Shown: positions 17,712 through 25,791 of the stretch, piece by piece
Layout: every line of letters begins with the position of its first letter
Numbering within the stretch: the first letter of the stretch is position 1
NCBI RefSeq assembly: GCF_900215245.1
Contig: NZ_LT907842.1
Span: 4,774,001 to 4,838,000, forward strand
Origin: Pseudomonas fluorescens
Lineage (GTDB): Bacteria > Pseudomonadota > Gammaproteobacteria > Pseudomonadales > Pseudomonadaceae
Length of the DNA: 64,000 nucleotides
Direction of reading: 5' to 3'
Program-made: the position numbers and the translations under genes
Notes under the pieces: generated by a model
What the model saw: the letters and a program-made list of their open reading frames with translations, nothing else
Database searches by the model: none
Told to the model about the DNA's origin: nothing

Positions 17712-18689
17712 TTAGCGTTTTTTCTTGCGCCACACGTCGATCAGCACGGCGAACACGATGATCAGGCCCTTGGCGACCTGCTGGTAATAGGACGACACGC
17801 CGAGCAGGTTCAGCCCGTTGTTGATCACGCCGATCAACAACGCACCAAACAGCGTGCCGACAATGCTGCCGGTGCCGCCCGACAAGCTGGTGCCGCCGAT
17901 AACCACTGCGGCAATCGCATCCAGCTCATAGGAAACCCCGGCCTGGGGCAGGGCGGAAGTGGTGCGGGCCGACAACACCACGCCGGCTAACCCGGCGAGC
18001 AGGCCGGACACCACGTACACCGAAAACATCACCTTGCGCACGCCGATGCCGGAGGTGCGTGCGCTCTTTTCATTGCCGCCCACGGCGTACACATAGCGGC
18101 CGTAAGTGGTGTAGCGCAGCACCATCCAGAAGATCAGCGCGACCACGGCGAAGATGACGATGGGCACGCCAATCGGCCCGACCTTGCCAATGCCCAGCGC
18201 CAGGTAGGCGTCGGGCAGGTCCGTGATGGGGCTGCCATCGTTGAGAATGAAGGTCATGCCCCGCGCGATGCTGAGCATGCCGAGGGTGGCCACGAATGGC
18301 GGGATCGACAGGTTGGCGACCATAAAGCCGTTGACCACGCCGAGCATGGCCCCGGCAAACATCCCGGCACTGACGGCCGCCAGCAGGCCGTAGCCTTGAG
18401 TCGCGACCATTGCGCTGCACAGCCCGGCGAAGGCCAGGATCGAGCCCACCGACAAGTCGATGCCCTTGGTCAGGATCACGTAGGTCATGCCCACGGCGAG
18501 GATGCCGTTGATCGAGGTCTGGCGCAGGATGTCCATCCAGTTGCGCCAGGTCATGAAATATTCGCTGGAAAACGCCATCACCACGCACAGCAGGATAAAC
18601 ACCAGCGGCAGGCCGAAGCGGTCGAGGGATAAACGCAGTCGATTGCGCGGCGCGGCAGTCATGGGGGCAGCGATGGTTTTGGCGTTCAT
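17712..18689 (-). CDS. Sugar/polyol ABC transporter permease (RbsC-like)
   Basis: A 325-residue inner-membrane permease of the ribose/xylose family with about 8-10 membrane segments and the signature region GGTSLSGGTGSIVGTLFGALLIGVINNGLNLLG. Its ATG overlaps the TGA stop of the ATPase gene (ATGA at 18686-18689), showing translational coupling and a shared complex. Confidence 0.9.
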   Translation of the reverse strand: MNAKTIAAPMTAAPRNRLRLSLDRFGLPLVFILLCVVMAFSSEYFMTWRNWMDILRQTSINGILAVGMTYVILTKGIDLSVGSILAFAGLCSAMVATQGYGLLAAVSAGMFAGAMLGVVNGFMVANLSIPPFVATLGMLSIARGMTFILNDGSPITDLPDAYLALGIGKVGPIGVPIVIFAVVALIFWMVLRYTTYGRYVYAVGGNEKSARTSGIGVRKVMFSVYVVSGLLAGLAGVVLSARTTSALPQAGVSYELDAIAAVVIGGTSLSGGTGSIVGTLFGALLIGVINNGLNLLGVSSYYQQVAKGLIIVFAVLIDVWRKKKR

Positions 18690-20173
18690 GAGGCAAGACT
18701 CAACAAGGCTTCCTGGGAAAGGGCGGTGTCGGTGCTGATAGTCACCAGCCGGCCGCCCTTGAATACGGCGATGCGATCACTCAGGTGCAGCAGCTCAGGG
18801 GCTTCGGACGACACCACAATGGCGGCGCCACCGGCGCGCACGAACTGGTCGAGCAGGTGGTAAATCTCCTGCTTGGCACCTTCATCAATGCCCCGGGTCG
18901 GTTCATCGCATAACAGGCACACCGGTTCGGTCGACAGGCATTTGGCGAGCACCACTTTTTGCTGATTGCCACCGCTCATGGAGGCCACCGGCAGTTCCAG
19001 GGAGGTGGTTTTGATCTGCAGGCGCTTGACCATGTCCTGGGCCAGTTGGGTTTCCTTGCGCGCATTGATCAGCGACCAGCGCGACAGGCGTTTGTAGGCC
19101 GACAGCGCAATGTTGGAAAGAATGCTGCCGGTGAGCACCAGGCCGCTGTCTTTGCGGTCCTCGGTGACCAGCGACATGCCGGCGTTGATCGTGGCTTTGG
19201 GCAAGCCGATCGGCATGGGCTTGCCTTGCAGGGTCACGCTGCCGGAATCCGCAACCGTCAGGCCGTAGATGCAGTTGAGGAATTCGCTGCGCCCCGACCC
19301 CATCAGGCCGTAAATGCCGAGGATTTCACCCTGGCGCAGTTGCAGGCTGATGTCGTGGAATTCGCCGTTGCGGCTCAGGTTGTCAACTTGCAGGCAGGTC
19401 GTGGGCGCACATTCGCGGCCGACCTTGTGGTCAATGCGCGTCAGCTCCTGGCCGACGATGCCCCGCACCAGGTGGTTGCGGTCGATATCGGCCATGCGTC
19501 CGCTTTCGACAAAGGCGCCATCGCGAAAGATGCTGTAGTCATCGGCGATCTGTGCCAGTTCGCTCAGGCGATGCGACACATAGATGATGCCGGCGCCGCG
19601 CGCGGTGAGACGGCGGATGGCTTTGAACAGGGTTTGCGCCTCGTGCTCGCCGATGGCCGAGGTGGGTTCGTCCATGATCATCACCTGGCAGTCGTGGCTG
19701 AACGCCTTGGCGATTTCCACCAACTGGATCTGCGCCACGCTCAGGCGGTGCATGGGGCGGGTGGCGTCGACGTCGAACTCCAGGCTTTCGAGCAGCTCGC
19801 GGGTGCGGCGGTTGAGGGTCTTGCTGTCGACGATGCAGCCGGCGTGGCGCGGTTCGCGGCCCAGCCAGATATTTTCGGCGACGGTCATGTAGGGGATGGG
19901 TTCCAGTTCCTGGGTGATCATCGCGATCCCCGCTGCCAGGGCTTCACTGGGGCGGCTGAACTGAACCGGGGCGCCGTTGAGCGCAATGCTGCCGGCGTCG
20001 CGTTGGGTAATGCCCATCAGGATGCTCAGGAACGTCGACTTGCCGGCGCCATTGCCGCCACACAACGCATGCACGCTGCCGGCCCGTAGAGAGAGGCGCC
20101 CGTCACGCAGGGCAGGCACCCCGGCGTAAGCCTTGGCGACGTGTTCAGCCTGGAGCAGTAATGGCGTGGCCAT
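18686..20173 (-). CDS. Sugar/polyol ABC transporter ATPase (RbsA-like, two domains)
   Basis: A 495-residue twin ATPase of the ribose class. Domain 1 has Walker A GGNGAGKST, signature LSVAQIQLVEIAKA and Walker B VMIMDEPTSA; domain 2 has the degenerate Walker A GLMGSGRSE and signature MSGGNQQKVVLAK, as normal for RbsA-type proteins. The ATG at 20173 follows GAGG by 8 nt; an upstream in-frame ATG at 20218 lacks a ribosome site. It is the first gene of the operon, next to the divergent promoter region shared with rpiB and the SorC regulator. Confidence 0.9.
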   Translation of the reverse strand: MATPLLLQAEHVAKAYAGVPALRDGRLSLRAGSVHALCGGNGAGKSTFLSILMGITQRDAGSIALNGAPVQFSRPSEALAAGIAMITQELEPIPYMTVAENIWLGREPRHAGCIVDSKTLNRRTRELLESLEFDVDATRPMHRLSVAQIQLVEIAKAFSHDCQVMIMDEPTSAIGEHEAQTLFKAIRRLTARGAGIIYVSHRLSELAQIADDYSIFRDGAFVESGRMADIDRNHLVRGIVGQELTRIDHKVGRECAPTTCLQVDNLSRNGEFHDISLQLRQGEILGIYGLMGSGRSEFLNCIYGLTVADSGSVTLQGKPMPIGLPKATINAGMSLVTEDRKDSGLVLTGSILSNIALSAYKRLSRWSLINARKETQLAQDMVKRLQIKTTSLELPVASMSGGNQQKVVLAKCLSTEPVCLLCDEPTRGIDEGAKQEIYHLLDQFVRAGGAAIVVSSEAPELLHLSDRIAVFKGGRLVTISTDTALSQEALLSLAS

Positions 20174-20195
20174 CGGCGTGTCCTCGTGCTGTGAA

Positions 20196-20203
20196 TTCTT
20201 ATT
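20196..20203 (-). promoter_or_regulatory. Crc/Hfq catabolite motif in the tetritol operon leader
   Basis: AATAAGAA on the minus strand, between the probable transcription start and the first gene's GAGG ribosome site. Confidence 0.4.
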
Positions 20204-20254
20204 AGGTCGCACAGTCATGTTTCGCTGTGATCATATGTGTACCAAATGAAATTC

Positions 20255-20412
20255 TGATCAGTCAATCTCTTTCACTTAAAACCTATGAATCCCACCATGA
20301 GTATTAATAGTGCCCTGTAATAGGGCTTTGACTGGCGAGTCAGTTAAAACTCACTTGACAGAAAGGGCTTATTGCCTGAGAAATGACTGATAGAAATTTC
20401 AGTGACTGATCA
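20255..20412. promoter_or_regulatory. Candidate SorC operators: repeated TGACTGATCA motifs
   Basis: The 283-bp divergent gap holds TGACTGATCA at 20403-20412, TGACTGATAG at 20384-20393 (direct repeat, 19 bp apart), the reverse complement TGATCAGTCA at 20255-20264, and a palindrome TGACT-ggcg-AGTCA at 20329-20342. One end faces the ABC operon, the other faces rpiB. A single regulator, most likely the adjacent SorC protein, probably binds these to control both directions. Confidence 0.6.
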
Positions 20413-20456
20413 TTTGATCGATCTTAAGTGCCTTCTCGGCAGTGGAGCCAGATGCC

Positions 20457-20918
20457 ATGAACACACCTTTCCCGGTGGCTATCGGATGCGATGAAGCGGG
20501 TTTTGAGCTCAAAGAGCTGTTGAAGCGCCATATCGAGGCGTTGGGTTATCCGGTGACCGACTTCGGCACGCATTCCACGGCGCCGGTGCTGTACCCGGAC
20601 ATCGCCCTGGCGGTGGCTACCGCCATCAATGCCGGGCAGCAACGCCTGGGTGTGCTGGTATGCGGCACCGGGATCGGCATGGCGATCTCGGCCAACAAGG
20701 TGCTGGGCATTCGTGCGGCCCAGGCCCATGACACCTATTCGGCGGAGCGCGCGCGCAAGAGCAACGATGCGCAAATCCTGTCGATCGGCGCGCGGGTGAT
20801 CGGTGCCGAATTGGCCAAAAGTATCGTCAAGTCGTTCCTGGAGTCGGAGTTCGAGGCCGCGCGTTCAGGGGCCAAGGTCGAGCGGATCAATGCGATCGAG
20901 CGCGATGGGCATCAGTAG
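20457..20918 (+). CDS. RpiB-family isomerase, probable tetrose-phosphate (erythrulose-4-P) isomerase
   Basis: A 153-residue RpiB/LacAB fold protein. The catalytic Cys69 is present in VLVCGTGIGMAISANK (Cys66 in E. coli RpiB). Two His residues of RpiB are replaced: His10 of the DHxG motif is Glu13 here (CDEAGF), and the ring-opening His99 is Ser102 (ARKSND). Tetrose 4-phosphates cannot form the usual sugar ring, so loss of a ring-opening acid fits conversion of D-erythrulose 4-phosphate to D-erythrose 4-phosphate, as done by DerI/EryI-type enzymes. The ATG at 20457 is preferred over a GTG at 20442, since GGAG stands 9 nt before it. First gene of the rightward unit, followed by the SorC regulator. 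Confidence 0.85.
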   Translation: MNTPFPVAIGCDEAGFELKELLKRHIEALGYPVTDFGTHSTAPVLYPDIALAVATAINAGQQRLGVLVCGTGIGMAISANKVLGIRAAQAHDTYSAERARKSNDAQILSIGARVIGAELAKSIVKSFLESEFEAARSGAKVERINAIERDGHQ

Positions 20919-20981
20919 TGGACGTAACGGGGCAAGAGTCGGGAGAATGCGCCTTTGACGCCGAAACGGAAGCCCGTCCCC

Positions 20982-21962
20982 ATGAGTGACAGTACCCAGC
21001 GCATTGCCAGCGATATCGATCAGATGACCGAAGTGGCGATGCTCTATTACCTTGAGAACGTCACTCAGGAAGCCATCGCCAAACGCTTCGACCTGTCGCG
21101 GGCGAAAGTCAGCCGCTTGCTCAAACGTGCGCGCGATGAAGGGATTGTCGAGGTGCGCGTGTTGCAGCACCCGGCGATGAACAACGAGCTGGAGCGGGCA
21201 TTGGTGGAGCGCTTCAAGCTGGACCGCGCTTTGATTGCGGTCGACCACAGCGACCCCGACACCCAGCGCTCGGCTGTCGCCAGCCTGGTGGCGAATTACC
21301 TGAACAAGACGCTCAGCGACGGCATGATTGTCGCCGTGGGCATGGGCCGTAACGTCGGTGCCGTGGCGGATAACGTGTTTTTGCCGGTGACGCGCAATTG
21401 CACGTTTGTCTGCGCCATCGGCGGTTCGCTCAAGGCTGGCGAATACATGAACCCCGATCATATTTGCCGACGCCTGGCCCTGCGTTTTGGTGGCGAGAGC
21501 GAAAGCCTGTACGCCCCGGCGTTGGTGGCGAACCCCGAGTTACGCGGCGTGTTGATCAACAACGACACCGTGCGCTCGACCCTGGATCGCGCCCGGCGCG
21601 CGGACATTGCGCTGATTGGCATTGGCGACATGAGCGAGAACAGCAACATGGTGCGCATGGGCTGGTTCTCGCCGCAGGAGATCGCGCAGGCGCGCTTGTC
21701 CGGCACCGTGGGCGACATGATGGGGTATGACTTTATCGACATCCACGGCCAGCCGGCGGTCAACGCAATTCAAGGCCGGGTGATCGGGCTGACGGTGCAG
21801 GAGTTGTTCCGCATCCCGGATGTGGTGGCGATTGCCAGTGAGAACACCAAGGCAGCGGCAACGCTTGGCGCGTTGCGCTCGGGGGTGATCAATACGTTGG
21901 CGACCACGGTAACGAATGCCCACACCATCCTGGCGCTGGATGATGCGACACGCAAAACCTGA
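20982..21962 (+). CDS. SorC/DeoR-family sugar-binding transcriptional regulator
   Basis: A 326-residue regulator: N-terminal helix-turn-helix (about 20-60: MLYYLENVTQEAIAKRFDLSRAKVSRLLKRA) and C-terminal SorC sugar-phosphate-binding domain (GMGRNVGAVADN, IGDMSENSNMVRMG). Members such as EryD and SorC respond to phosphorylated intermediates of polyol catabolism. The ATG at 20982 is preferred over a TTG at 20955. It follows rpiB by 63 bp and probably controls both itself and the divergent ABC/dehydrogenase/kinase operon through the TGACTGAT repeats. Confidence 0.9.
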   Translation: MSDSTQRIASDIDQMTEVAMLYYLENVTQEAIAKRFDLSRAKVSRLLKRARDEGIVEVRVLQHPAMNNELERALVERFKLDRALIAVDHSDPDTQRSAVASLVANYLNKTLSDGMIVAVGMGRNVGAVADNVFLPVTRNCTFVCAIGGSLKAGEYMNPDHICRRLALRFGGESESLYAPALVANPELRGVLINNDTVRSTLDRARRADIALIGIGDMSENSNMVRMGWFSPQEIAQARLSGTVGDMMGYDFIDIHGQPAVNAIQGRVIGLTVQELFRIPDVVAIASENTKAAATLGALRSGVINTLATTVTNAHTILALDDATRKT

Positions 21963-21979
21963 TATTGCGCAGGTCAAAA

Positions 21980-22070
21980 TGTGGGAGCGGGCTTGCTCGC
22001 AAAGGCGGTGTGTCAGTCGACATATGGATTGACTGAACTTCCGCATTCGCGAGCAAGCCCGCTCCCACAT
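21980..22070. repeat. REP pair after the SorC gene
   Basis: Inverted GGAGCGGGCTTGCTCGC-type palindromes with a spacer, 18 bp after the regulator's stop codon. Confidence 0.88.
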
Positions 22071-22174
22071 TGGTTTTGTGTGTGCTTGGGGACAGATTTT
22101 GTAATAATTTTGCGTTGTAGGAAGTTTGGGTTTCGCCTGTACGATTCAAGTCCTTTTCTTATTGCAGGACCTGC

Positions 22175-22312
22175 ATGAACACCCTCTCGGAGCCTCCCAG
22201 TCGTCTTTCCCCAAGACATCCGCTGTCGCTGTTCCCGCTGAAGCACCCCGTATTCCGACTGCTAACCTTGTCCCGGTCCACTGACCGCGCTTTGCCGTGT
22301 CCGGCGTTCTGA
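22175..22312 (+). CDS. Possible 45-residue Pro-rich leader peptide upstream of the TerC-family gene
   Basis: A small ORF whose ATG is preceded by AGGA at 5 nt and which ends 23 nt before the TerC gene's ATG. Its peptide is Pro- and Leu-rich (EPPSRLSPRHPLSLFPLKHP in the middle). No homologue is recognised. The placement and Pro content recall translated leaders that control Mg or metal transporters (for example MgtL), but that is inference. It could also be a chance ORF in a long untranslated leader. Confidence 0.4.
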   Translation: MNTLSEPPSRLSPRHPLSLFPLKHPVFRLLTLSRSTDRALPCPAF

Positions 22313-22335
22313 AACCTTTAAAGAGACTCTATTAA

Positions 22336-23901
22336 ATGGAATGGTTAGCGGATCCAACGGCCTGGCTCGGCCTGTTGACCTTGATTGTGCTGGAACTGGT
22401 GCTGGGCATCGACAACTTGGTGTTTATCGCGATCCTGGCGGACAAGTTACCGCCGGAGCAGCGCGACCGCGCGCGGTTGATCGGTTTGTCGCTGGCGTTG
22501 CTGATGCGTCTGGGCCTGCTGGCGAGTATTTCCTGGTTGGTGACGCTCACGCAGCCGCTGTTCGAGGTGTTCGACAAGAGCTTCTCTGGCCGTGACCTGA
22601 TCATGTTGTTTGGTGGTGTGTTCCTGTTGTTCAAGGCCACCATGGAGTTGCACGAGCGCCTTGAAGGCCACGTGGCGCAGCGCACGGGCAATGTGGCTTA
22701 CGCCATGTTCTGGCCGATCGTAGCGCAGATCGTGGTGCTCGACGCGGTGTTCTCCCTCGACGCGGTGATTACCGCCGTGGGCATGGTGGATGAGCTGGCC
22801 GTGATGATGATCGCGGTGATCGTGTCCATCGGCCTGATGATCGTGGCGAGCAAGCCGCTGACCCGTTTCGTCAACGCGCACCCGACGGTCATCATGTTGT
22901 GCCTGGGCTTTTTGATGATGATTGGTTTCGCGCTGACCGCCGAAGGCCTGGGCTTCCATATTCCCAAGGGCTACCTGTACGCGGCGATTGGTTTCTCGAT
23001 TCTGATCGAGCTGTTCAACCAGATTGCCCGTGCCCGTCGCAAGAAGTCGGCGCAAGGCGTGTTGCCGGTGCGTGAGCGTACCGCTCATGCGGTGATGCGC
23101 TTGCTCGGCGGCCGAAGCCTGGCGGTGGAAGAGGTGGGTGACGACGTCGCCGACTTGCTGGGCGAACCGGATGCAACCCAGGGTCCGCTGTTTGATCGCC
23201 GCGAGCGCGTGATGATCAGTGGCGTGCTGCAACTGGCCGAGCGGCCGATCCGCACCTTGATGACGCCACGGGCCAAGGTGGACTGCATCGATCTGGCGGA
23301 CGATTCCGAGACGATCCGCCGCACACTGATGCATTCGTCCTACTCGCGCCTGCCGTTGATCCGTAACGGCGCGGTGGATGAGCCGCTGGGTTTCGTGCAC
23401 AAAAAAGAATTGCTCAAGGAATACCTGGCGGGCAACGAGCCGAACCTGGAGCACCTGGCGCGACGGGCGATCAACCTGCTGGAGAGCTTTTCGATCCTCA
23501 ACGCCCTGGAACAGATGCGCCAGGAGTCGACCCACATCGCCTTCGTGATCAACGAATTCGGGGATTTCATGGGCGTATTGAGCATGACCGACATTCTCGA
23601 GTCGATCGCCGGTGAGTTGCCGGACGCCAGCGAAATCGAGGGGCCGGATAGTGTCGAGGAGGGCGAGGGGTTTCGCGTTAATGGCGCCTTGAACCTCAAT
23701 CGGGTTCGTCAGCGTACCGGTTTCAATGCGCTTGCCACCGAGGATTATCAGACCCTGGCAGGCTTGGTGATGAGCCTGCTGGATCGCCTGCCGATGGTCG
23801 GTGACAGCCTTGAGCATGAAGGCTGGCGCCTGACCGTGGCGGCGGTGGAAGAGCGGCGGGTGACGCAAGTGCTGCTGACGCCTAGGGCGCGTAGTCTTTA
23901 A
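22336..23901 (+). CDS. TerC/CBS/CorC-domain inner-membrane protein (YegH/YoaE-like)
   Basis: A 521-residue three-part protein: N-terminal TerC domain with about seven membrane segments (about 1-235; acidic membrane motifs [13 protein letters not shown] and [13 protein letters not shown]), a paired CBS region (about 290-415, starting [18 protein letters not shown]), and a C-terminal CorC/HlyC transporter-associated domain (about 430-515). Proteins of this layout (E. coli YegH, YoaE) are linked to metal ion export, mainly by similarity. It has a 250-bp leader with a small ORF and no visible terminator hairpin. Its 3' end overlaps the thioredoxin-like gene by 20 bp tail to tail. Confidence 0.88.
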   Translation: MEWLADPTAWLGLLTLIVLELVLGIDNLVFIAILADKLPPEQRDRARLIGLSLALLMRLGLLASISWLVTLTQPLFEVFDKSFSGRDLIMLFGGVFLLFKATMELHERLEGHVAQRTGNVAYAMFWPIVAQIVVLDAVFSLDAVITAVGMVDELAVMMIAVIVSIGLMIVASKPLTRFVNAHPTVIMLCLGFLMMIGFALTAEGLGFHIPKGYLYAAIGFSILIELFNQIARARRKKSAQGVLPVRERTAHAVMRLLGGRSLAVEEVGDDVADLLGEPDATQGPLFDRRERVMISGVLQLAERPIRTLMTPRAKVDCIDLADDSETIRRTLMHSSYSRLPLIRNGAVDEPLGFVHKKELLKEYLAGNEPNLEHLARRAINLLESFSILNALEQMRQESTHIAFVINEFGDFMGVLSMTDILESIAGELPDASEIEGPDSVEEGEGFRVNGALNLNRVRQRTGFNALATEDYQTLAGLVMSLLDRLPMVGDSLEHEGWRLTVAAVEERRVTQVLLTPRARSL

Positions 23902-24214
23902 ACACGTCTTCCAGGACCGCTTCCTGTTCATGGGGGGCACCGATGCCCTTGAGATTTTCGACCTCAAGGGCATTTTTGTAGACCACCAGCGTTGGGGTGC
24001 CGCTAACCCCGTCAATCGGCGGGGTTTGGGTGGTGTCCAGGAGCATGCTTTTTACACGCCCGGCGTATTTGTCGGCGATGCGATTAAAGCGCAGGTCAGC
24101 CCCTAAGCACGCCTGACAGTAGGGGGACGTGAACAACACAATAACCAGCGGGTGTTCATTCAGGATTCGTTGGTATTCGTTGTGCGCGTGAATAACCGTT
24201 TTTGCAACGCCCAT
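23882..24214 (-). CDS. Thioredoxin-like protein
   Basis: A 110-residue thioredoxin-fold protein with an active-site pair Cys33 and Cys36 in SPYCQACLG, and a cis-Pro segment [10 protein letters not shown]. The active site is CQAC rather than WCGPC, so redox properties should differ from thioredoxin itself. No signal peptide, thus cytoplasmic. Convergent with the TerC-family gene. Confidence 0.85.
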   Translation of the reverse strand: MGVAKTVIHAHNEYQRILNEHPLVIVLFTSPYCQACLGADLRFNRIADKYAGRVKSMLLDTTQTPPIDGVSGTPTLVVYKNALEVENLKGIGAPHEQEAVLEDVFKDYAP

Positions 24215-24307
24215 GATGATCTCCTTGCGAGCCCGGCCGAATGGTTGCGGGTACGCTAAATCGCGAGATCACCACCGTCTACTGTCAACCTTCACAGGTG
24301 ACGCCGC

Positions 24308-24556
24308 TCACGCATCGTCGGTGCGCTCCATGCGTTCCCGGGCCTTGCGCGCCTGATTCGCGCATTTCTGGTATTCCTCATTGTCCCTGGACGCCTTTGC
24401 CCGCCGATAGTCATGGTGGTTCTGGCTGGTGTAGTTGGTATTGAAAGCTTCCTTGAGTTTGCGCAGTTGTTCCGTGCATTCGCGGCGGTCGTTAGCCGCC
24501 GAGGCGCTGCCGGCTGCTAGGCATGACAGCAAAACCAGAGTGAGGCTGAGCTTCAT
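24308..24556 (-). CDS. Small secreted hypothetical protein
   Basis: An 82-residue product with a clear signal peptide (MKLSLTLVLLSCLAAGSASA) and a charged mature part with two Cys (one in RRECTEQL, one in YQKCANQ) that could form one disulphide in the periplasm. It is highly polar and predicted helical. The in-frame ORF continues further upstream, but the signal peptide fixes the start at 24556. Family not recognised. Confidence 0.65.
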   Translation of the reverse strand: MKLSLTLVLLSCLAAGSASAANDRRECTEQLRKLKEAFNTNYTSQNHHDYRRAKASRDNEEYQKCANQARKARERMERTDDA

Positions 24557-24890
24557 CGCAGAGGTCGTCCGTGTTGGCTTGGATGTGCCAAGGCTAGTCC
24601 AGCCTGGAGATTTTTGCAGGGTGCGCCCGCGCCGCAAGGGTGCGCGGTAACACTGTGGTGGTGCACCCGGTTGGGGCCTGTCACGGTGGTGTGGGGCCTT
24701 GGGTAGCAATCTGATTGCGCATGATGGCATCCCGCTGTACAGCTCATCAGAAATTATCTTTCTGATTTATAACGAATTTATCCTCGGCATATTTTTCTGT
24801 TACTGCGTGTGGCACACTTTCTGCTGTCTATTCCGTTGTTACATACTAAGTTCCGGTATAGCGGAATACACAACTCCTGGAGTGCTTGTC
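24557..24890. promoter_or_regulatory. Intergenic promoter region with an IclR-type palindrome
   Basis: This 334-bp gap precedes the amino-acid ABC operon and is AT-rich in its second half. TTCCG-gtatag-CGGAA (24851-24866) is a perfect inverted repeat, and a further TTCCG half-site lies at 24831, exactly 20 bp upstream. IclR-family proteins bind short palindromes of this size; an IclR gene is in the same operon. I see no gene in the gap. Confidence 0.5.
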
Positions 24891-25739
24891 ATGCATCACC
24901 GACCTTCCGTGTTTAAAGCGTGTGTTTTTCTCTTCGCCGCATCGGCTTCCCTCGCAAGCGTCGTGCATGCGGCGGACAGCAAGCTCGATGATGTGCTCAA
25001 GCGTGGGCATCTCATCGTGGGTACAGGCAGTACCAATGCGCCGTGGCACTTCCAGGGAGCGGATGGCAAGTTGCAAGGTTTTGATATCGACATCGGCCGC
25101 ATCGTGGCCAAAGGATTGTTCAACGATCCAAGCAAGGTCGAATTTGTGGTGCAGTCGTCCGACGCACGCATTCCCAACCTGCTGACCAACAAGGTCGACA
25201 TGAGTTGCCAGTTCATCACCGTCACCGCCAGCCGTGCCCAGCAGGTTGCCTTTACCTTGCCGTACTACCGCGAAGGCGTGGGCCTGCTGCTGCCGAACAA
25301 CAGCAAATACAAAGAAATCGAAGACCTGCAAGCCGCAGGCGACAGCGTCACCGTGGCCGTGCTGCAAAACGTCTACGCCGAAGAGCTGGTGCACCAGGCG
25401 CTGCCCAAAGCCAAGGTCGATCAGTACGACAGCGTTGACCTGATGTACCAGGCCGTGAACTCCGGTCGCGCCGATGCTGCCGCCACCGACCAATCCTCGG
25501 TCAAGTACCTGATGGTGCAGAACCCGGGCCGCTACCGCAGCCCGACCTACGCCTGGAGCCCGCAAACCTACGCGTGCGCCGTCAAGCGTGGCGACCAGGA
25601 CTGGCTGAACTTCGTCAACACGGCGTTGCATGAGGCCATGACCGGCGTGGAATTCCCGACCTACAAAGCGTCGTTCAAGCAGTGGTTCGGTGTGGACCTG
25701 CCAGAGCCTGCGATTGGTTTCCCTGTTGAATTCAAGTGA
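24891..25739 (+). CDS. Polar amino-acid ABC transporter periplasmic binding protein
   Basis: A 282-residue family-3 (SBP_bac_3) binding protein with a signal peptide (about 1-28, ending SVVHA). Family motifs: LIVGTGSTNAPWHF, GFDIDIGRIVAKGL, VDMSCQFITVTASRAQQVAFTLPYY and RADAAATDQSS. The ligand-contact pattern differs from the usual lysine/arginine/glutamate type in that the region after TGSTNAPW is unusual, so the substrate is not obvious. First gene of an operon that also encodes two permeases, an ATPase, RidA, an IclR regulator, a PLP deaminase and a KDG kinase, so the ligand may be an amino sugar acid or a D-amino acid. Confidence 0.9.
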   Translation: MHHRPSVFKACVFLFAASASLASVVHAADSKLDDVLKRGHLIVGTGSTNAPWHFQGADGKLQGFDIDIGRIVAKGLFNDPSKVEFVVQSSDARIPNLLTNKVDMSCQFITVTASRAQQVAFTLPYYREGVGLLLPNNSKYKEIEDLQAAGDSVTVAVLQNVYAEELVHQALPKAKVDQYDSVDLMYQAVNSGRADAAATDQSSVKYLMVQNPGRYRSPTYAWSPQTYACAVKRGDQDWLNFVNTALHEAMTGVEFPTYKASFKQWFGVDLPEPAIGFPVEFK

Positions 25740-25791
25740 TGTGTAAACCGGGGGCGCAGTGTGTTGCGCCCCGCTTCAGGTACTGCCGACC

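Noticed and set aside
20221..20250. Vfr/CRP site TGTGATCATATGTGTA before the tetritol operon
   Set aside because: Only one half fits the TGTGA-N6-TCACA consensus, so I do not call it.
22080..22335. Mn2+ (yybP-ykoY) riboswitch upstream of the TerC gene
   Set aside because: I could not find the conserved GGGGAGUA-type core or its pairing arms; only a leader ORF is supported.
22447..24015. 522-codon minus-strand frame across the TerC gene
   Set aside because: Antisense to a recognised membrane protein with a His/Gln-rich low-complexity product; a GC shadow.
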